Notes: a model not told the origin generated them from the letters alone. A stretch of 64,000 nt of DNA from Palaemon carinicauda (GCF_036898095.1 NC_090728.1:88585416-88649415); one strand, 5' to 3'. Positions 22,800 to 33,989 are shown, counted from the first letter of the stretch. A program made the numbers and translations.

Positions 22800-23869
22800 G
22801 TATGCTTTTGGTGAGTCCGCTGTAACGTTCCTTCAGTAGACAGTTCCATGGGCTAATATTGTAATTACAAGAGATATTGTTAGACATATATGATTGACTT
22901 CTACAGCAGTGGGATTAGGCTGTACTACAATGATATCATTGTCACAGATAGTGCCAGTGGCTCAGGATTTTAATGTCTTATTCTCAAAGTAAAGAAAGAT
23001 ATAATGAAGGGATGTAAACCTCTGGAAAGAAAATGGCTTCTAATTAGTAAATCAGCCTCTCTGTCTTGAGACCAGTGGCAACCTCATACAATAGGTCAGT
23101 TTATTTACTGTTGCCTACATCAGTTAGAAGAGTAGCTTTTAATATGTGCCCTGAATCTTGTACTGAATGGTGCATTTTGTCTTATTGATAATGGACATTG
23201 AGAATTCAGTTGGCTACTGTTGGTAAATTTAGAAAGGTGTATGTTTTGGCAGAATTGCAAACAAACCGAACATTTAAATGTTAAACTAAAGTATGTGTGA
23301 TTTTGTGCCAATATCAGTGGTGTTTTTATTTGTATGCTTAGCTCCTATGGTGTGTGCTTTACCAAAGGTAGATACAAATATCTACAAAATTCTTTTATGC
23401 CAAAACTTTATACAGTTTTTATTTTTTGTTGTACAGCTTCTATCGGGAATCAAGTTGAGAGCTTCAGGAGTAATTGTCTTTTCTTTCAGAAATCATTGGT
23501 GTATCAAATAGCCTTTACTCTATAGTTATTTATAGTATTGCAGTATATACAGTAGATGTAGACTTGGTTTCAGAATATCCGTTACATGACTGCTGCATTT
23601 TGGTACTAGACAGTGATAACTGCCTGAGAAACATTTGCATATATGCTTGAACTATATTTTGTTTAGTCTGTATCATTCATAAGTATGTTTGTAAGAATTT
23701 ATGCTGCAACAATTATATTTCTAGCTTTCTGCATATAACAGGTACCAACTAAAATTTGTCTCCAGTACAGATCTGCTATGAACATGCATAAATTGCTTGG
23801 CCTTTGTTGTAATTTTGGTTTAGGTGTTTGAGGTAGTGGTTGTGTATGTATGCTTTATTGTTGTTGCAG
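22800..23869. other. Intronic sequence upstream of the aPKC exon
   Basis: AT-rich, no repeat or gene recognised except the acceptor tract just before the exon (GCTTTATTGTTGTTGCAG, ending 23869). Confidence 0.6.
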
Positions 23870-23985
23870 CTGGAGCAGAGACAGGTTCCACCGCCTTACC
23901 GCCCAAGGCTAGATTCTGAACGTGACTTGGCTAACTTCCCGCCAGAGTTCACGGATGAGCCTATTCAGCTCACCCCTGATGATGC
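23870..23985 (+). CDS. aPKC: Atypical protein kinase C, penultimate coding exon (AGC-kinase tail)
   Basis: The exon is bounded by a pyrimidine-rich acceptor ending in CAG (23867-23869) and a GTAAGT donor at 23986. It opens in phase 0 and encodes LEQRQVPPPYRPRLDSERD, then NFPPEFTDEPIQLTPDD. This matches the C-tail of PKC zeta/iota, where the kinase domain is followed by PPF-P, NFD-x-x-FT, and the turn-motif Thr in QLTPDD. aPKC is the kinase of the Par-6/Par-3 polarity complex at the cell cortex. The exon ends with two bases of a codon (GC) and the terminal exon at 45759 supplies the third. Upstream exons with the kinase domain are not in the window. High confidence because both motif order and splice phase agree. 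Confidence 0.93.
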
Positions 23986-24525
23986 GTAAGTACTAGGTTT
24001 TTCCCTTGCATGCCCTGTAGCCTATTGTAGGTATGTAATTTCCAAGGATTGATACATTTCAGTAAGTATTAGAAGGCTTATCAAGTAAATGGGTATGTAT
24101 GGCTTTTGTGGTAGATATTTTATGACCCATTTGGAGAAAATCATGGCAGAAAAAGTTTGTAAATTAATTGTATCTTAAGAGAATTAAGAATTTGATTCAG
24201 ATTTGCAGTTGGTAAGCAAAAATTACCCTTCAGTCTGTCAGGTTTTGCAAATGATGTTGAAGTAGTACTGTATTAGATAAATTATTTTGAGAAGGTATTT
24301 GTACCTACATCAAGGCAAACCATAGTCCTTCAATAGAAATTTAACTTTGGCAAACTGGAACGGCTGTTAAACTTTTAACAGGTGATTGTAGTTGCCTGGG
24401 GGTGGGAGGGGAACCCCTACCCACCCGGCAGTCAATAAAGCTGCCACTTTTGATTTTAGCAGCAAACAATACATTTTTAATTCTTGCTACCTCATCAGAC
24501 AGAGCATCATGTTTTTAGGGATATA

Positions 24526-27030
24526 CAGTGATACCTCGGTACTCGACCATAATCCGTTCGAGATCCGTGTTCGACCTCCGATTTGTTCGAGTACCGAATT
24601 TTTTTTCCCCATAAGAAATAATGGTATATATTCTATTCCGTTCCCAAGCACTCGAACAGGCCCAAAATATTAATAAAACGTGTACCTAAACAACAATAAT
24701 TATCTAAATGTGTATGAAATTGGTCAGAAAATCCTATAAAACAATTTTAAACCATTTACTGTACTAAAATAAAACAATTTTAAACCATTTTCTGTACTGT
24801 AGTGAACATACCTTTGAGCAGCGGTTCGATGGCATACAGGGATGGATGTGGAGAGGATGGAAGGGGGAGGTTACTGCTTGGAAGGAGAGTCCCCTTCCAT
24901 GATGTGGCGGGGTAGTTCTCCTTCAGGAGTTGTTTCTCTCTCCAATGAAAGGGTGGGCAGATCTATTTCAGGGGTTTCTTCTCTTCTTTGTCTCTTCTTT
25001 GGAGGAGAAACAGGCTTTGATGTAGCAGCTTTCTTTTCTTTTGTGAAAAACTGGTCTATTGTTAATTGTTTCTTCCTCCTCTGCAGTATTCTTCGAAAAT
25101 GATACATGACACTATCATTAAACATATGCACTGCCCGGTTTGCTACTGCAATTTCTGGGTGGTATTTTTCAGCAAAAGCCTGCACATCTGCCCACTTGGA
25201 ACAAATTTCATTGATGAGAGAACTTGGAACATCCTCCCTTACCTCATCCTCTTCTGAAGATTCCTGCTCCACAATCAGATCCTGCTGCTGTTGTTGTTGC
25301 AGGTGCAACAATTCCTCCACAGTCAACTCGGTAGAATGGCTTTCTACAAGCTCATCAATATCATCCTTGTCGACCTCAAGCCCCAAACTCCTGCCCATGA
25401 CAACAATTTCCTCAACGACATCAGTGTCATCAGAAATTACAGGGGTAGCAGTGCTTGGACCCGCCTCTGGTTGGAAACCTTCAAACTCCCTCTCTGTGAC
25501 ACATGATGGCCACAGCTTACGCCAGGCAGAGTTCAATGTCCTATAGGTCACACCTCGCCAAGCTTGGTCAATCATGTTAACAGAGTTGAGGATGCTGAAG
25601 TGTTCCTTCCAGAATTCCTTTAGGGTCAACTTCGTGTCACTGGTCACTTCAAAACACTTTCTGAAAAGGGCCTTGGTATAGAGTTTTTTGAAGTTTGAAA
25701 TGACCTGTTGGTCCATGGGCTGGAGTATGGGAGTAGTATTGGGGGGCAAGAATTTGATTTTGATAAAGCTGTATTCTTCTTTCAAGTCATCCTCGAGACC
25801 TGGAGGATGTGCAGGAGCATTGTCCATAACCAGAAGACATTTCATTGGCAAGCTCTTTTCAATGAGGTAAGCCTTAACCTGGGGGGCAAACACTTCGTTT
25901 ATCCACTCAGTAAAGAATTGTCTTGTGACCCAAGATTTAGTGTTCGAGCGCCACATAACTGGTAGTGCACTTTTACAAATATTATTTCGTTTGAACACCC
26001 GGGGGTTGTCCGAGTGGTACACTAACAAGGGTTTGATCTTGCAATCGCCACTTGCATTTGCACACAGCAACAATGTTAGCCTATCTTTCATTGGCTTGTG
26101 ACCTGGCATCTTCGTCTCGTCCTTGGTAATGTACGTATTGGCTGGCATTTTCTTCCAAAATAACCCAGTCTCATCACAATTAAAGACTTGTTGTGCGATC
26201 AAATTTTGTTCATTTATGTACCGATCGAATTCCCCCACGTATTTATCGGCTGCAATTTGATCCGAACTAGCTGCCTCCCCATGCCTAGTAACACGATGAA
26301 TACCTGTTCTATTACGAAACTTTTCAAACCAACCCCTGCTCGCTTTAAATGTAAATGAATCACTTTCACTGGTACTCGGACTTTTCTTCACTAATTCTTC
26401 ATAGATATGCAACGCTTTTTCACAAATGAACGCTTCACTAACACTTTCCCCGGCCAACTGTTTTTCTTTAATAAATATTAAAAGCAACTTTTCCATCTCC
26501 TCAATCACTTGTGGCCTTTGCTTAGTTACCGCCGTAACTCCCGTTGCAACATTCGCCTTCTTAATCATTTCTTTATGCTTTAAAAACGTAGAAATGGTCG
26601 ACTTCGCCATTCCGTATTCTACCGCTAAATCGGACACTCGTACACCATTCTCATATTTCGCTATAATTTCCTTCTTCAACTCGATCGTTGTTCGCACTGT
26701 TTTCCTCTTCTCCTTCCCCTTAACACTCATTACTTTCTTGGGACTCATTATGAAAGCTAAAAAAGCAATTAAAAGCACTGAAAATCACTAAATCACAACG
26801 AATGCTGATCGCGCGTTGTCTGAGTGACGCTCTCGAGAGAACTGATGCTTCCCGAACAAGCGAGAGTGGCCGAGATGGCGCGATCATCACAAAGCCCATG
26901 CGGTCGTCACGTGTTCGGCTGGTCGAGTACCGAATTTTTGGTCGAGCACCGCAGCAAAAATTTCTCGAAAATTTTGGTCGAACTCCGAATTGTTCGAGTA
27001 TAGAGTCGTTCGACTACCGAGGTATCACTG
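24526..27030 (-). mobile_element. Tigger/pogo-type DNA transposon, apparently complete
   Basis: The ends are inverted repeats: CAGTGATACCTCGGTACTCG at 24526 and its complement (…CGACTACCGAGGTATCACTG) ending at 27030. Both are flanked by TA (24524-24525 and 27031-27032), the target duplication expected for Tc1/mariner/pogo elements. Longer internal complementarity in the subterminal zone includes GTTCGAGTACCGAATT (24584-24599) and GTCGAGTACCGAATT near 26920-26936. Length 2505 bp with one long transposase ORF. Confidence 0.95.
24871..26778 (-). CDS. Tigger/pogo transposase, uninterrupted ORF
   Basis: 635 codons from the first Met; a second Met at residue 11 (MSPKKVMSVKG) is the more likely start because Tigger proteins usually begin with a short basic stretch. 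Domains: CENP-B-type N-terminal helix-turn-helix at about residues 31-75 (LAVEYGMAKSTISTFLKHKE), a Tc5/CENP-B second DNA-binding domain at about 90-175 (RGWFEKFRNRTGIHRVTRHG), then the DDE catalytic core with CDETGLFWKKM (Asp202), LLVMDNAPAH (Asp319) and ILQPMDQQVI (Asp356). The C-terminus carries a poly-Gln patch, acidic stretches and a basic segment (PPKKRQRREE) that could be a nuclear signal. No stop or frameshift is seen, so it may be recently active or encode functional protein. It would cut and paste DNA between the terminal repeats. Confidence 0.95.
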   Translation of the reverse strand: MLLIAFLAFIMSPKKVMSVKGKEKRKTVRTTIELKKEIIAKYENGVRVSDLAVEYGMAKSTISTFLKHKEMIKKANVATGVTAVTKQRPQVIEEMEKLLLIFIKEKQLAGESVSEAFICEKALHIYEELVKKSPSTSESDSFTFKASRGWFEKFRNRTGIHRVTRHGEAASSDQIAADKYVGEFDRYINEQNLIAQQVFNCDETGLFWKKMPANTYITKDETKMPGHKPMKDRLTLLLCANASGDCKIKPLLVYHSDNPRVFKRNNICKSALPVMWRSNTKSWVTRQFFTEWINEVFAPQVKAYLIEKSLPMKCLLVMDNAPAHPPGLEDDLKEEYSFIKIKFLPPNTTPILQPMDQQVISNFKKLYTKALFRKCFEVTSDTKLTLKEFWKEHFSILNSVNMIDQAWRGVTYRTLNSAWRKLWPSCVTEREFEGFQPEAGPSTATPVISDDTDVVEEIVVMGRSLGLEVDKDDIDELVESHSTELTVEELLHLQQQQQQDLIVEQESSEEDEVREDVPSSLINEICSKWADVQAFAEKYHPEIAVANRAVHMFNDSVMYHFRRILQRRKKQLTIDQFFTKEKKAATSKPVSPPKKRQRREETPEIDLPTLSLERETTPEGELPRHIMEGDSPSKQ

Positions 27031-27032
27031 TA

Positions 27033-27770
27033 TTATATATAGAATTCAAGGACATGCAGTTGTTTTCTGGATAAACTGTAAATGGGTGACATTTTATGTG
27101 CAAACATTACATTATCCACATAATTTTTACTGTTGGGTGGCATGTCAGTTGCTGTCATTCCCTCGCTAATATGGCTCTTCGATAACTTCATGAACCTAAA
27201 GAATTTGGCTTGCCTAAGACATCGCTACACATCGCTAGTGCTCTGTCGGAGGAAGGTGGTTTTGCTCCGACCAAGTGTGAAGGGGGGTCCCCTTTCCCAT
27301 CTAACTCTACTGTGTCTTCCCGATCTCCGGGGAGGCACTAAAGGTCATATCGTCTCTGCTGCTTTGAAGCGACACGTGGAGGAACGTTGACATGGGCTTG
27401 TATGACATGGTAAAAGGTGAACTTTAAGTTCCTCCTCCTTTGCCACAGCTTCATTAAATTCTTCAGATGTTGCTATTTCTAAAAAAACAAGTACTATAGA
27501 AGATGCCTAAGAAGTCCAGAAAGACAATGATAGGTGAAGCTTTCAGTTAATCTCTCCCTGTGTGCCTGCAGAGGAGACAGTGTGGTACAGAGAATTACCT
27601 TAATCCAGGGAGATGTCTTAGTATGCAGTACAGGGGCTCATACTGCTGTTACCTGTGCCTGGTCTCATACCAAACTGAGTATGCGTACCAAAGGTCAGGA
27701 TGAAGGCTCCATGCTTTTGTATACTGCATATCGTACTTAACAGCATATGTGAAAGATCTGTTGAAAATAT
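27033..27770. other. Intronic sequence, no gene recognised
   Basis: Moderate GC in 27140-27390 with an 85-codon open stretch (27133-27390) lacking any domain I know. It may be part of an unidentified repeat. No splice context suggests an exon. Confidence 0.4.
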
Positions 27771-27772
27771 TC

Positions 27773-27845
27773 TCAAGATGGCGTGGTGAAGGATCGAACC
27801 TATGTCATAGACAATCTCAAATACACAAGACCAGCACCTTAACCC
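27773..27845 (-). repeat. tRNA-like sequence (SINE head) next to a microsatellite
   Basis: Read on the minus strand: GGGGTTAAGGTGCTGGTCTT resembles a tRNA D-arm / A box, and GGTTCGATCC (complement at 27791-27800) is a consensus B box about 30 bases further. No full cloverleaf with matched acceptor stem is evident, so this is probably a tRNA-derived SINE head and not an active tRNA gene. Confidence 0.55.
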
Positions 27846-27855
27846 CTTGACCTTG

Positions 27856-27857
27856 GA

Positions 27858-27951
<94 letters not shown>

Positions 27952-27987
27952 GTATGTATACATACATACATACATATACACACACAC
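27856..27987. repeat. Compound microsatellite (TA)n, (CATA)n, (CA)n
   Basis: About 85 bases of TA repeat, then CATACATACATACATA, then CACACACACA. Open reading frames through it (Tyr-Ile runs) are artefacts. Confidence 0.97.
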
Positions 27988-28136
27988 AGTCAGTCTGTCC
28001 TCGTTCTTCATGGTAGTTAGGTTACAGACACAGCCACGAAAAGGGGATTTTCACAAATAAATGCTGTACTGGGGTAAGCTAACTCCCAACCTAAAAAGCC
28101 ACTGCCCCTTGCCAGGAGTGGATGTCTGAGCTGATT

Positions 28137-28620
28137 ATTATTATTACTATTATTATTATTACAAACTAAGCCACAACCCTAGTTGGAAAAGCAGGATGCT
28201 GTAAGCCCAAGGGCTTCAAGAGAAAGGAATCAAAGAAATGAAAAACTACAGGAGAAGTAATAAGCAATCAAAATAAAATATACTAAGAACAGTAAGAACA
28301 TTAAATTAGTTCTTTAATATATAAACTATAGAAACTTAAAAAAAATAACAGGAGAGAGAAATAAGATAGAACAGCATGCCCGAATGTACCCTCAAGCAAG
28401 AGAACTCTAATCCAAGGCAGTGGAAGGCCATGGTACAGATGCTATGGCAATACCCAAGACTAGAGAACAATGGTTTGATTTTGGAGTGTCCTTCTCCTAG
28501 AAGAGCTGCTTACCATGGCTAAAGAGTCTTCTACCCTTACCAAGAGGAATGTAGCCACTGAACAATTACATTGCAGTAGTTATCCCCTTGAGCAAAGAAG
28601 AATTGTTTGGTAATTTCAGT
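28137..28620 (-). mobile_element. 3' tail of a LINE/SINE family, minus orientation
   Basis: Begins with a (TTA)n run, then CCACAACCCTAGTTGG, AAAAGCAGGATGCTGTAAGC. This is the reverse complement of the 3' end of the LINE at 44880-44985. The rest (TCAAGCAAGAGAACTC, GGCAGTGGAAGGCCATGG) recurs weakly at 45340-45375 and 61690-61745. The same family occurs at 45058-45375 (-), 59110-59275 (+) and 61372-61860 (-). Confidence 0.75.
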
Positions 28621-29154
28621 AACACAGTAAATACTGCCTAATATTGTTTTAATTTGGTTTCTACAACAGTTTATAATCATATGTACAGTGTACAGTACAT
28701 TTGCACACTTGTACACTACGTAATGAACACAGTAAGGTTACAGTACAGTATTATGCTAAAGTGAATATTTACAGAGTCGTCATCATCCCCTTACTGTTCT
28801 GTATAATGATACAGTAGTTGTTCCTATCTAGTAATACTGTACTGTAATCTAATACTCACTGATATTGTTGTGTATATTACGGTAATATGTGCACAGTAAT
28901 ATTACTACAGTACAACTTAACTGTACTTATTGTAAGTGTTCAGTGTTTTCGTTCTGACGACTCGTAGCCTTCGCATTTTCTTGAAGCATGATGCAACTTC
29001 TTGTATGTCATCAAATGTGCAGTATGTTATATCTATATTTCTTAAAGAGAAATACAGCTTATTTTATAAACTAAAAACATAAATATCTTGGTGATAATTG
29101 TTTCTTTTAAATAAACAAACAAAAACAGTGCATTCGATTACTACTCAACAGCTG

Positions 29155-29155
<1 letters not shown>
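28621..29155. other. Intronic sequence, no gene recognised
   Basis: AT-rich with many short CAGTA/TACTG-like motifs (28680-28930). No coding or known repeat could be supported. Confidence 0.45.
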
Positions 29156-29218
<63 letters not shown>

Positions 29219-29247
29219 TCTCTCTCTCTCCCTCTCTCTCTCTCTCA
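29156..29247. repeat. (TC)n microsatellite
   Basis: About 90 bases of CT/TC repeat with two CCC interruptions. Confidence 0.97.
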
Positions 29248-30110
29248 ACATTACAATAAATCTTGGGTTTGCCCATCAGGATTCCCAACATTTTTCAGAC
29301 ATTGTCTCGGGAATTCAGAATTCATTTGTTTTGGGGAGACTATATTTTGCTTTATATTTTTATTTTTCTCTTTCTTGAAGACACAATTACAACTGTGCAT
29401 TTAGCTCGGTTTGGGGTAAATAACATGAATTCAGGCATCCTTTTGAAGTTGTGTGAAGCTCTTGCATTCCCATAGTAAGAAATATTGGAACTTAACTCCT
29501 CCCTTGTACAGTGACATCGCTAGCTTTAACATGGCAGGAGTTCAATCCAATATCAGGATCGTCTATTTTTCTTTCTTTTTCTTATCTATCTCATCCCTCA
29601 CATTAAGTTTTTTGAAAAGTTTCTGCATAGAGTCTTTTGTACTAGATTTCTTTCGTGCATTACTTTTATCTGTTGAAGGTGGTTAGTCAGCTGATGACAA
29701 TTGAATGAAAGAAAATAGGACCTATTTCTTTTGTTTCATCACGCAGTCTTTAGAATATTTGATAGGAGTTTCCATGGAAACTCCTACCATTCTTTTCTCA
29801 TCCATTGTAAGAATTATGGTTTGCAATTTCCCAGGCCATCCATTGAAGATGGAGGAACTACATTCCAACTGCAATTTTTTGGTTTTCCGCTCATTCTCTT
29901 GGTAAGCAAACGTTGAATAGACTTCCTAATGCGAGCGGCCATGGAATGTTTTCACACAACTGACAATACAACAGTTCCTTTATATTTCCACCTGAACTTT
30001 TTATTGCTGCTCTATTTAGCAATTCGTCACTATTCAGTAGCTCCTATTTTGATTGAATTTATTTTCTATGGTTAGGCAAGATTTCCTGGAATCTCATGGG
30101 ACTCTTATTC
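29248..30110. other. Intronic sequence, no gene recognised
   Basis: Short open pieces only. Nothing with a domain or repeat partner was identified. Confidence 0.45.
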
Positions 30111-30114
30111 GAAT

Positions 30115-30315
30115 ACGATATATAAGAGAGCTGCTACCTATCATGCAGCCAACAATCACATTGACACGAGAATAGTTACAGATTGTTTCAAGATGAAAAC
30201 AAAGATGTATGTCCACTCTACGTTCTAGAGCTTTCAATGCACGGCTCCAACTTTTACAAGAACCTCACGCTAGATATCTGAAAGATTTCAAGAAGAACTG
30301 AAGACTTTCTTGTTT
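30115..30315 (+). mobile_element. CR1/L2-type LINE 3' fragment
   Basis: Shares ACACGAGAATAGTTACAGAT-type sequence, the TCTAGAGCTTTCAATGC (R-A-F-N-A) block and the closing AAGATTTCAAGAAGAACTGA with the end of the LINE at 20660-20850. It covers only the last about 200 bases of the ORF. Confidence 0.7.
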
Positions 30316-30539
30316 TTAGAGTGCTTTAATCTGTAGAATTGACATTTTATGTGGAATATGCTGTATAATTCTCTATTCCTAAGACTGTACACGACAAATG
30401 TATCTTTTAGGTCTGGCAGGACACAGGTTTCAATGCGTGAAAGGACCAGGGAAAGAGCCTTTAAAGTGAAGTATGTAAAGGAAGATTGATTACTTATCCA
30501 GTGAGAACCTCTCATAATCTTGAGTAGTGTAGCTGACAT

Positions 30540-32699
30540 GCTTAATCCCCCTAGTCGTTTTTTAGTCCCCTTGTTGGTTCTTGTGACTTTTTATATGGAA
30601 TGTGATTTCATTCTTTCAGAGAGACCTTTTGTATGGAGGGGGTGGTTCCTGGGGGTCACTGGGGACCAGGATCCACGAGCCCACAATCTAAGAGTCATGG
30701 CTGGTTCTCAGGAGGAACGTTCCTGTCACCAAGTGTTCGAGGTGGCTTCTTGCCAATAATGCCTTCTCATGTGAGGCGACAGGTAATCTGTTTGTCAGTG
30801 TTGGCATCTATGGGCTGCGGAAAGTACCCCCTCTTTTTGCCTGGCACTATGCCTTTTCCCTCTACTTATTATCTCATTCTGAGGAGTGGTTTGCATTCAT
30901 TAGTGCCTCTTAGTTCGCTGACTTGAGGATTTAGTAACAGGTCTATCCTGGCGACAGTCCAGATCCCAAAACACTGTTGATGTGCTACCTCCTCTTGGCC
31001 ATTAAGCGCTTGAAGGCCTCCCTTCTGTGCCTTTCTCTAGGCACAGTGCCCTGATGAATCAGACGACAGGTAGTCTGCAGTCGGTGTTGGCAAATTGAGT
31101 CACGGACGGCGTTCTTTCTTGCATACTAACAGTGAAAACAGTTGCACTGTCCAGGGACTCATTCCGCTGGAATGAGATATCACCTTCCCGGCTCTTTTTC
31201 TCTTGGGAACTTCACCTTATTGAGTCTGGTGTCAAGATAGATAGTGGCGTTTGCTAACGAGACTGGGTTTTGACCAGGCTCTTTCGTTGTCAAGCAAATT
31301 GCTTCCTGCCACCTCTTGATGTCGCTTTCCAACAGTTACTCTGGGAGTTAGATAGCAGATGTTCTTGGTCAGTGTTGGTGACCTTGGCTGTCATTTGCCA
31401 TAACTCTGGATCGCTCAACTTAGCAAGATTAGTCTAGGCGCTCACTTCATGCTCATGAGTCGCCTTCTACCTGTCCCGTCTCTTTTTGAGGCGACAGGTA
31501 GTCTGCTGTTCGGTGTTTGCTACCCTGGTCTGTGTGAAGTTTGCCCCTTCACGTAGCACTGTTCCAGCAAGACAGTTAATCTCTCTGGGAAACAGTGTCA
31601 TTAACTGTGCCTTTCCCTCCTCTTATGTCATTCTCAGGAGTGTTTTGACTTTCGTTAGTGTTTTCTGGTTGCCACCTTTGAGGATTTAATAACAAGGCTG
31701 TCCTGGCGACCTTTCCGATTCTAACTGTTTGTGCACTTCCTACTTTTTGATTGTGTGGAGGTTTCCCCTGACAGGATGTTTAGGCTTCCTTTTTGTATTG
31801 GAACCTTTGCTGCAAAGAAGGACTTCTCTTCATGTCAGACTTGAGATTGGGTCTTGATTGCTTGTCTTTGGTCATCTGTGGATTTACGAAGATTTCCGTT
31901 TTTCTCCTACAAGCCGACTTTTCTGTTGGAGTTTCTTCTAAGTCTTTCGCCCTCCTCACGCTCTTTGCAAGATTTTATTCAGCTCTTAGTAGTCTTTTTT
32001 TGTTTTTTCATGTCACCTGCCTCTGGGTCTCATTCTTTTATGAGGAAAAGATAGTTGACGAGAAGCGGTCTTCTTCGTTAATACGGGAGTCTCATGTGCT
32101 TCCCTTTGGCTGTCATTTGGCACCTCTCTGAAGGTGTTGTCTTCTGACCTCCCTTTAGCAAGTAGTCCATTTTCTCTCTGTACCTTTCGCCTCATAGTTG
32201 GTACGATGGTGTAGGCCAGGACATTTTATTGTTTCCTTGGAGAAGTTGTCGGACAACAGTCCGTCCGTCCTCCTCCTGAGTGATTGTTCAGCGGATCAAT
32301 GTCTGGAATGACCTTCAATTCTCCCTTGCTTTGTATCATGCAAGAATTTTTGAGGTCAAGGTTCAAAATTTTCTCACTTAATTCAATCATTGTTGTTACC
32401 TCCTATTCTTAAAAGAGGAAATTCTTCCAGTTCTCTCCTCCTTGTCAATTTGGATAATTGGGCTAGATAAATTACCCTAACTAATGTTTATTAATATGGA
32501 ATTTTCATACTAGAAGTTGATTTTAATAATATTTACCTGGATAGTTTAGCTAGTCCCGCCCATTATTATGCAACTGGTTACAAAAGTAAGTTGAGCTCAC
32601 GGCTCAGCTGTCAGTGTTACCAATGGCAGGTTAATGGGATTCAGGGCTAGATAAATTATCCAGGTAAGTAATGTTAATATTAATTTTAGTATGAAAATT
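30540..32699 (+). mobile_element. DIRS-F: DIRS-like remnant, probably non-autonomous
   Basis: The 3' part has the DIRS signature: an internal complementary region (about 32456-32570) and a right terminal repeat (about 32641-32699). The right end GGGCTAGATAAATTATCCAG ... TTTTAGTATGAAAATT is complementary to AATTTTCATACTAGAAGTTG ... TTTACCTGGATAGTTTAGC at 32500-32557. Upstream, 30540-32450 is a T/C-rich, GC-moderate block without RT, RNase H or recombinase motifs in any frame I checked. It includes diverged internal repeats: GGCGACAGGTAATCTG (30776) and GGCGACAGGTAGTCTG (31490), each followed about 150-200 bases later by GAGGATTTA(A/G)TAACA. The 5' limit is a composition-based guess. Confidence 0.6.
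32456..32699 (+). repeat. DIRS-F internal complementary region and right terminal repeat
   Basis: Two inverse-complementary copies of a 50-60 base end sequence separated by about 80 bases containing a GCTCACGGCTCAGCTG stretch. The first part of the internal region (GGCTAGATAAATTACCC to TATTAATATGG) should mirror the left end, which I did not find. Confidence 0.7.
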
Positions 32700-33059
32700 A
32701 AATTTTTCTTTCCTTGTAATAGGCCTACCCTTCAGTAGTATAATCCTTCGGCATTACAGGTGATGCAGTCCAAACCCCCAACCTGCATCCCTCCACGGTA
32801 GCTTAAAAGCCATGAAATAGATACAGGAATACAGTATACTGTATGTTTTTTTTTTTTATATATAATTTTTCAAAATTTTTATTTCTACAATTAGGGTTTA
32901 TAAACCCAATATATCAAAAACACTTTTTAATCTAAAACTTTTTCTGTAGACACATCCCTACATATACACAAAAGAAAATTTGCAGTCAAGAATCACACCT
33001 GAGATTTTAAAGGATTCATACAGAGTTAAAGAAACCTTATCAATGCAGAGATCTGGATG
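32700..33059. other. Intronic sequence, no gene recognised
   Basis: Low-complexity AT-rich sequence after DIRS-F, including a poly-T run at about 32848-32857. Confidence 0.45.
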
Positions 33060-33440
33060 TTGAGCAGACACTGTCCTCAACCTACAATACTTACAATCAT
33101 ACTTAGGGTTCAATCATTGTTAGGGTTCAACTTCATACTCCATAATTTGCACCATGCACTAATTTTAGTTACATCTTTATTAAGAGATTTGGCAACCTAA
33201 GATCTACATTCAGGAGATGGAATTGAGGCAAATAGAGTAACATTATCTGCATATGAAACAAGCTAACTTGCTAGGCCAAACCACATATTGAGTATGTAGT
33301 ATGAAAAGTAATGTGTCAAGAACACTACCCTGAGGAGCACCAGATATTGTTTTGAAAACACTGACACTATCTTTCCTACTACTAGTAGTTCCTGATCTTG
33401 AAGAATTTTGAATATTACTAGTACCTCTGGGCAATTGATG
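33060..33440 (-). pseudogene. Jockey-like LINE RT fragment
   Basis: On the minus strand the frame from 33434 contains SGAPQGSVLDTLLFILHTQY (RT motif B) and VVWPSKLACFICR, followed after a stop by a patch that reads KISAWCKLWSMKLNPN. The same blocks, including the same loss around motif C, occur in the + strand LINE at 43850-44080, so both are copies of one family. Not functional. Confidence 0.8.
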
Positions 33441-33989
33441 TGTAGTTTCGTCTCATGTGGGGTCTATTTCCCTGAGAGATGTAAATGATTCAGAGTTGCT
33501 CCCAACCATTCTTGTGAAGCACTTGTGAACAGAGATTTGGTTTGGGATTTTCTAATCCTACCAATGTAACAGAAGTTACTTTTCCATCGGTGTAATAGTG
33601 ACAACATCTTGATCTGTTGTCTTCTTTCAAGGAAATTCAGAGGAAATTTGAAAAACCATGATTCCTAGAAGCCTCGTCCACATCCGAACCAATATTAGCT
33701 TTGCTATTTTAAACTTTACAACAAAAGAAGAAAAGACTGCATCCTCTTCTCTGACATAAAAGCCAGAAAAGAAACTATTGCTTTTATTTCCAAAAGTAGA
33801 ATCTTTTAAGTTGGAGCAAGGAGGGACTTATTGAAATTGACGAGGACCCCCAACTGATCCAACTATCTGATTACCCTTTGCAATAAAACCTTTAAAGTTA
33901 GCCAATTACAGAACTCTGATGAATAACTAGAGGCTATCCTGAGTTAGAACCATAGGCACTTGAACTGATAAAAATTTTATCTATTGACA
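33441..33989. other. Intronic sequence, no gene recognised
   Basis: No clear coding or repeat content. The stretch adjoining DIRS-G may be decayed RT/RNase H of that element on the minus strand (for example the complement of 33780-33960), but I could not support a reading. Confidence 0.35.

Noticed and set aside
24842..25546. Plus-strand ORFs over the Tigger element
   Set aside because: Shadows of the minus-strand transposase; Ser/Cys runs come from its Gln-rich and acidic codons.
27618..28011. ORFs of 121 and 64 codons rich in Tyr-Ile
   Set aside because: They are translations of the (TA)n microsatellite.
28137..28620. Possible CRISPR-like or bacterial repeat array
   Set aside because: The repeats are LINE/SINE tails with a trinucleotide run; the sequence is eukaryotic.
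29248..30110. Additional aPKC or other host exon in this intron stretch
   Set aside because: No open frame with flanking splice sites matches a known protein, and the aPKC tail is complete without it.
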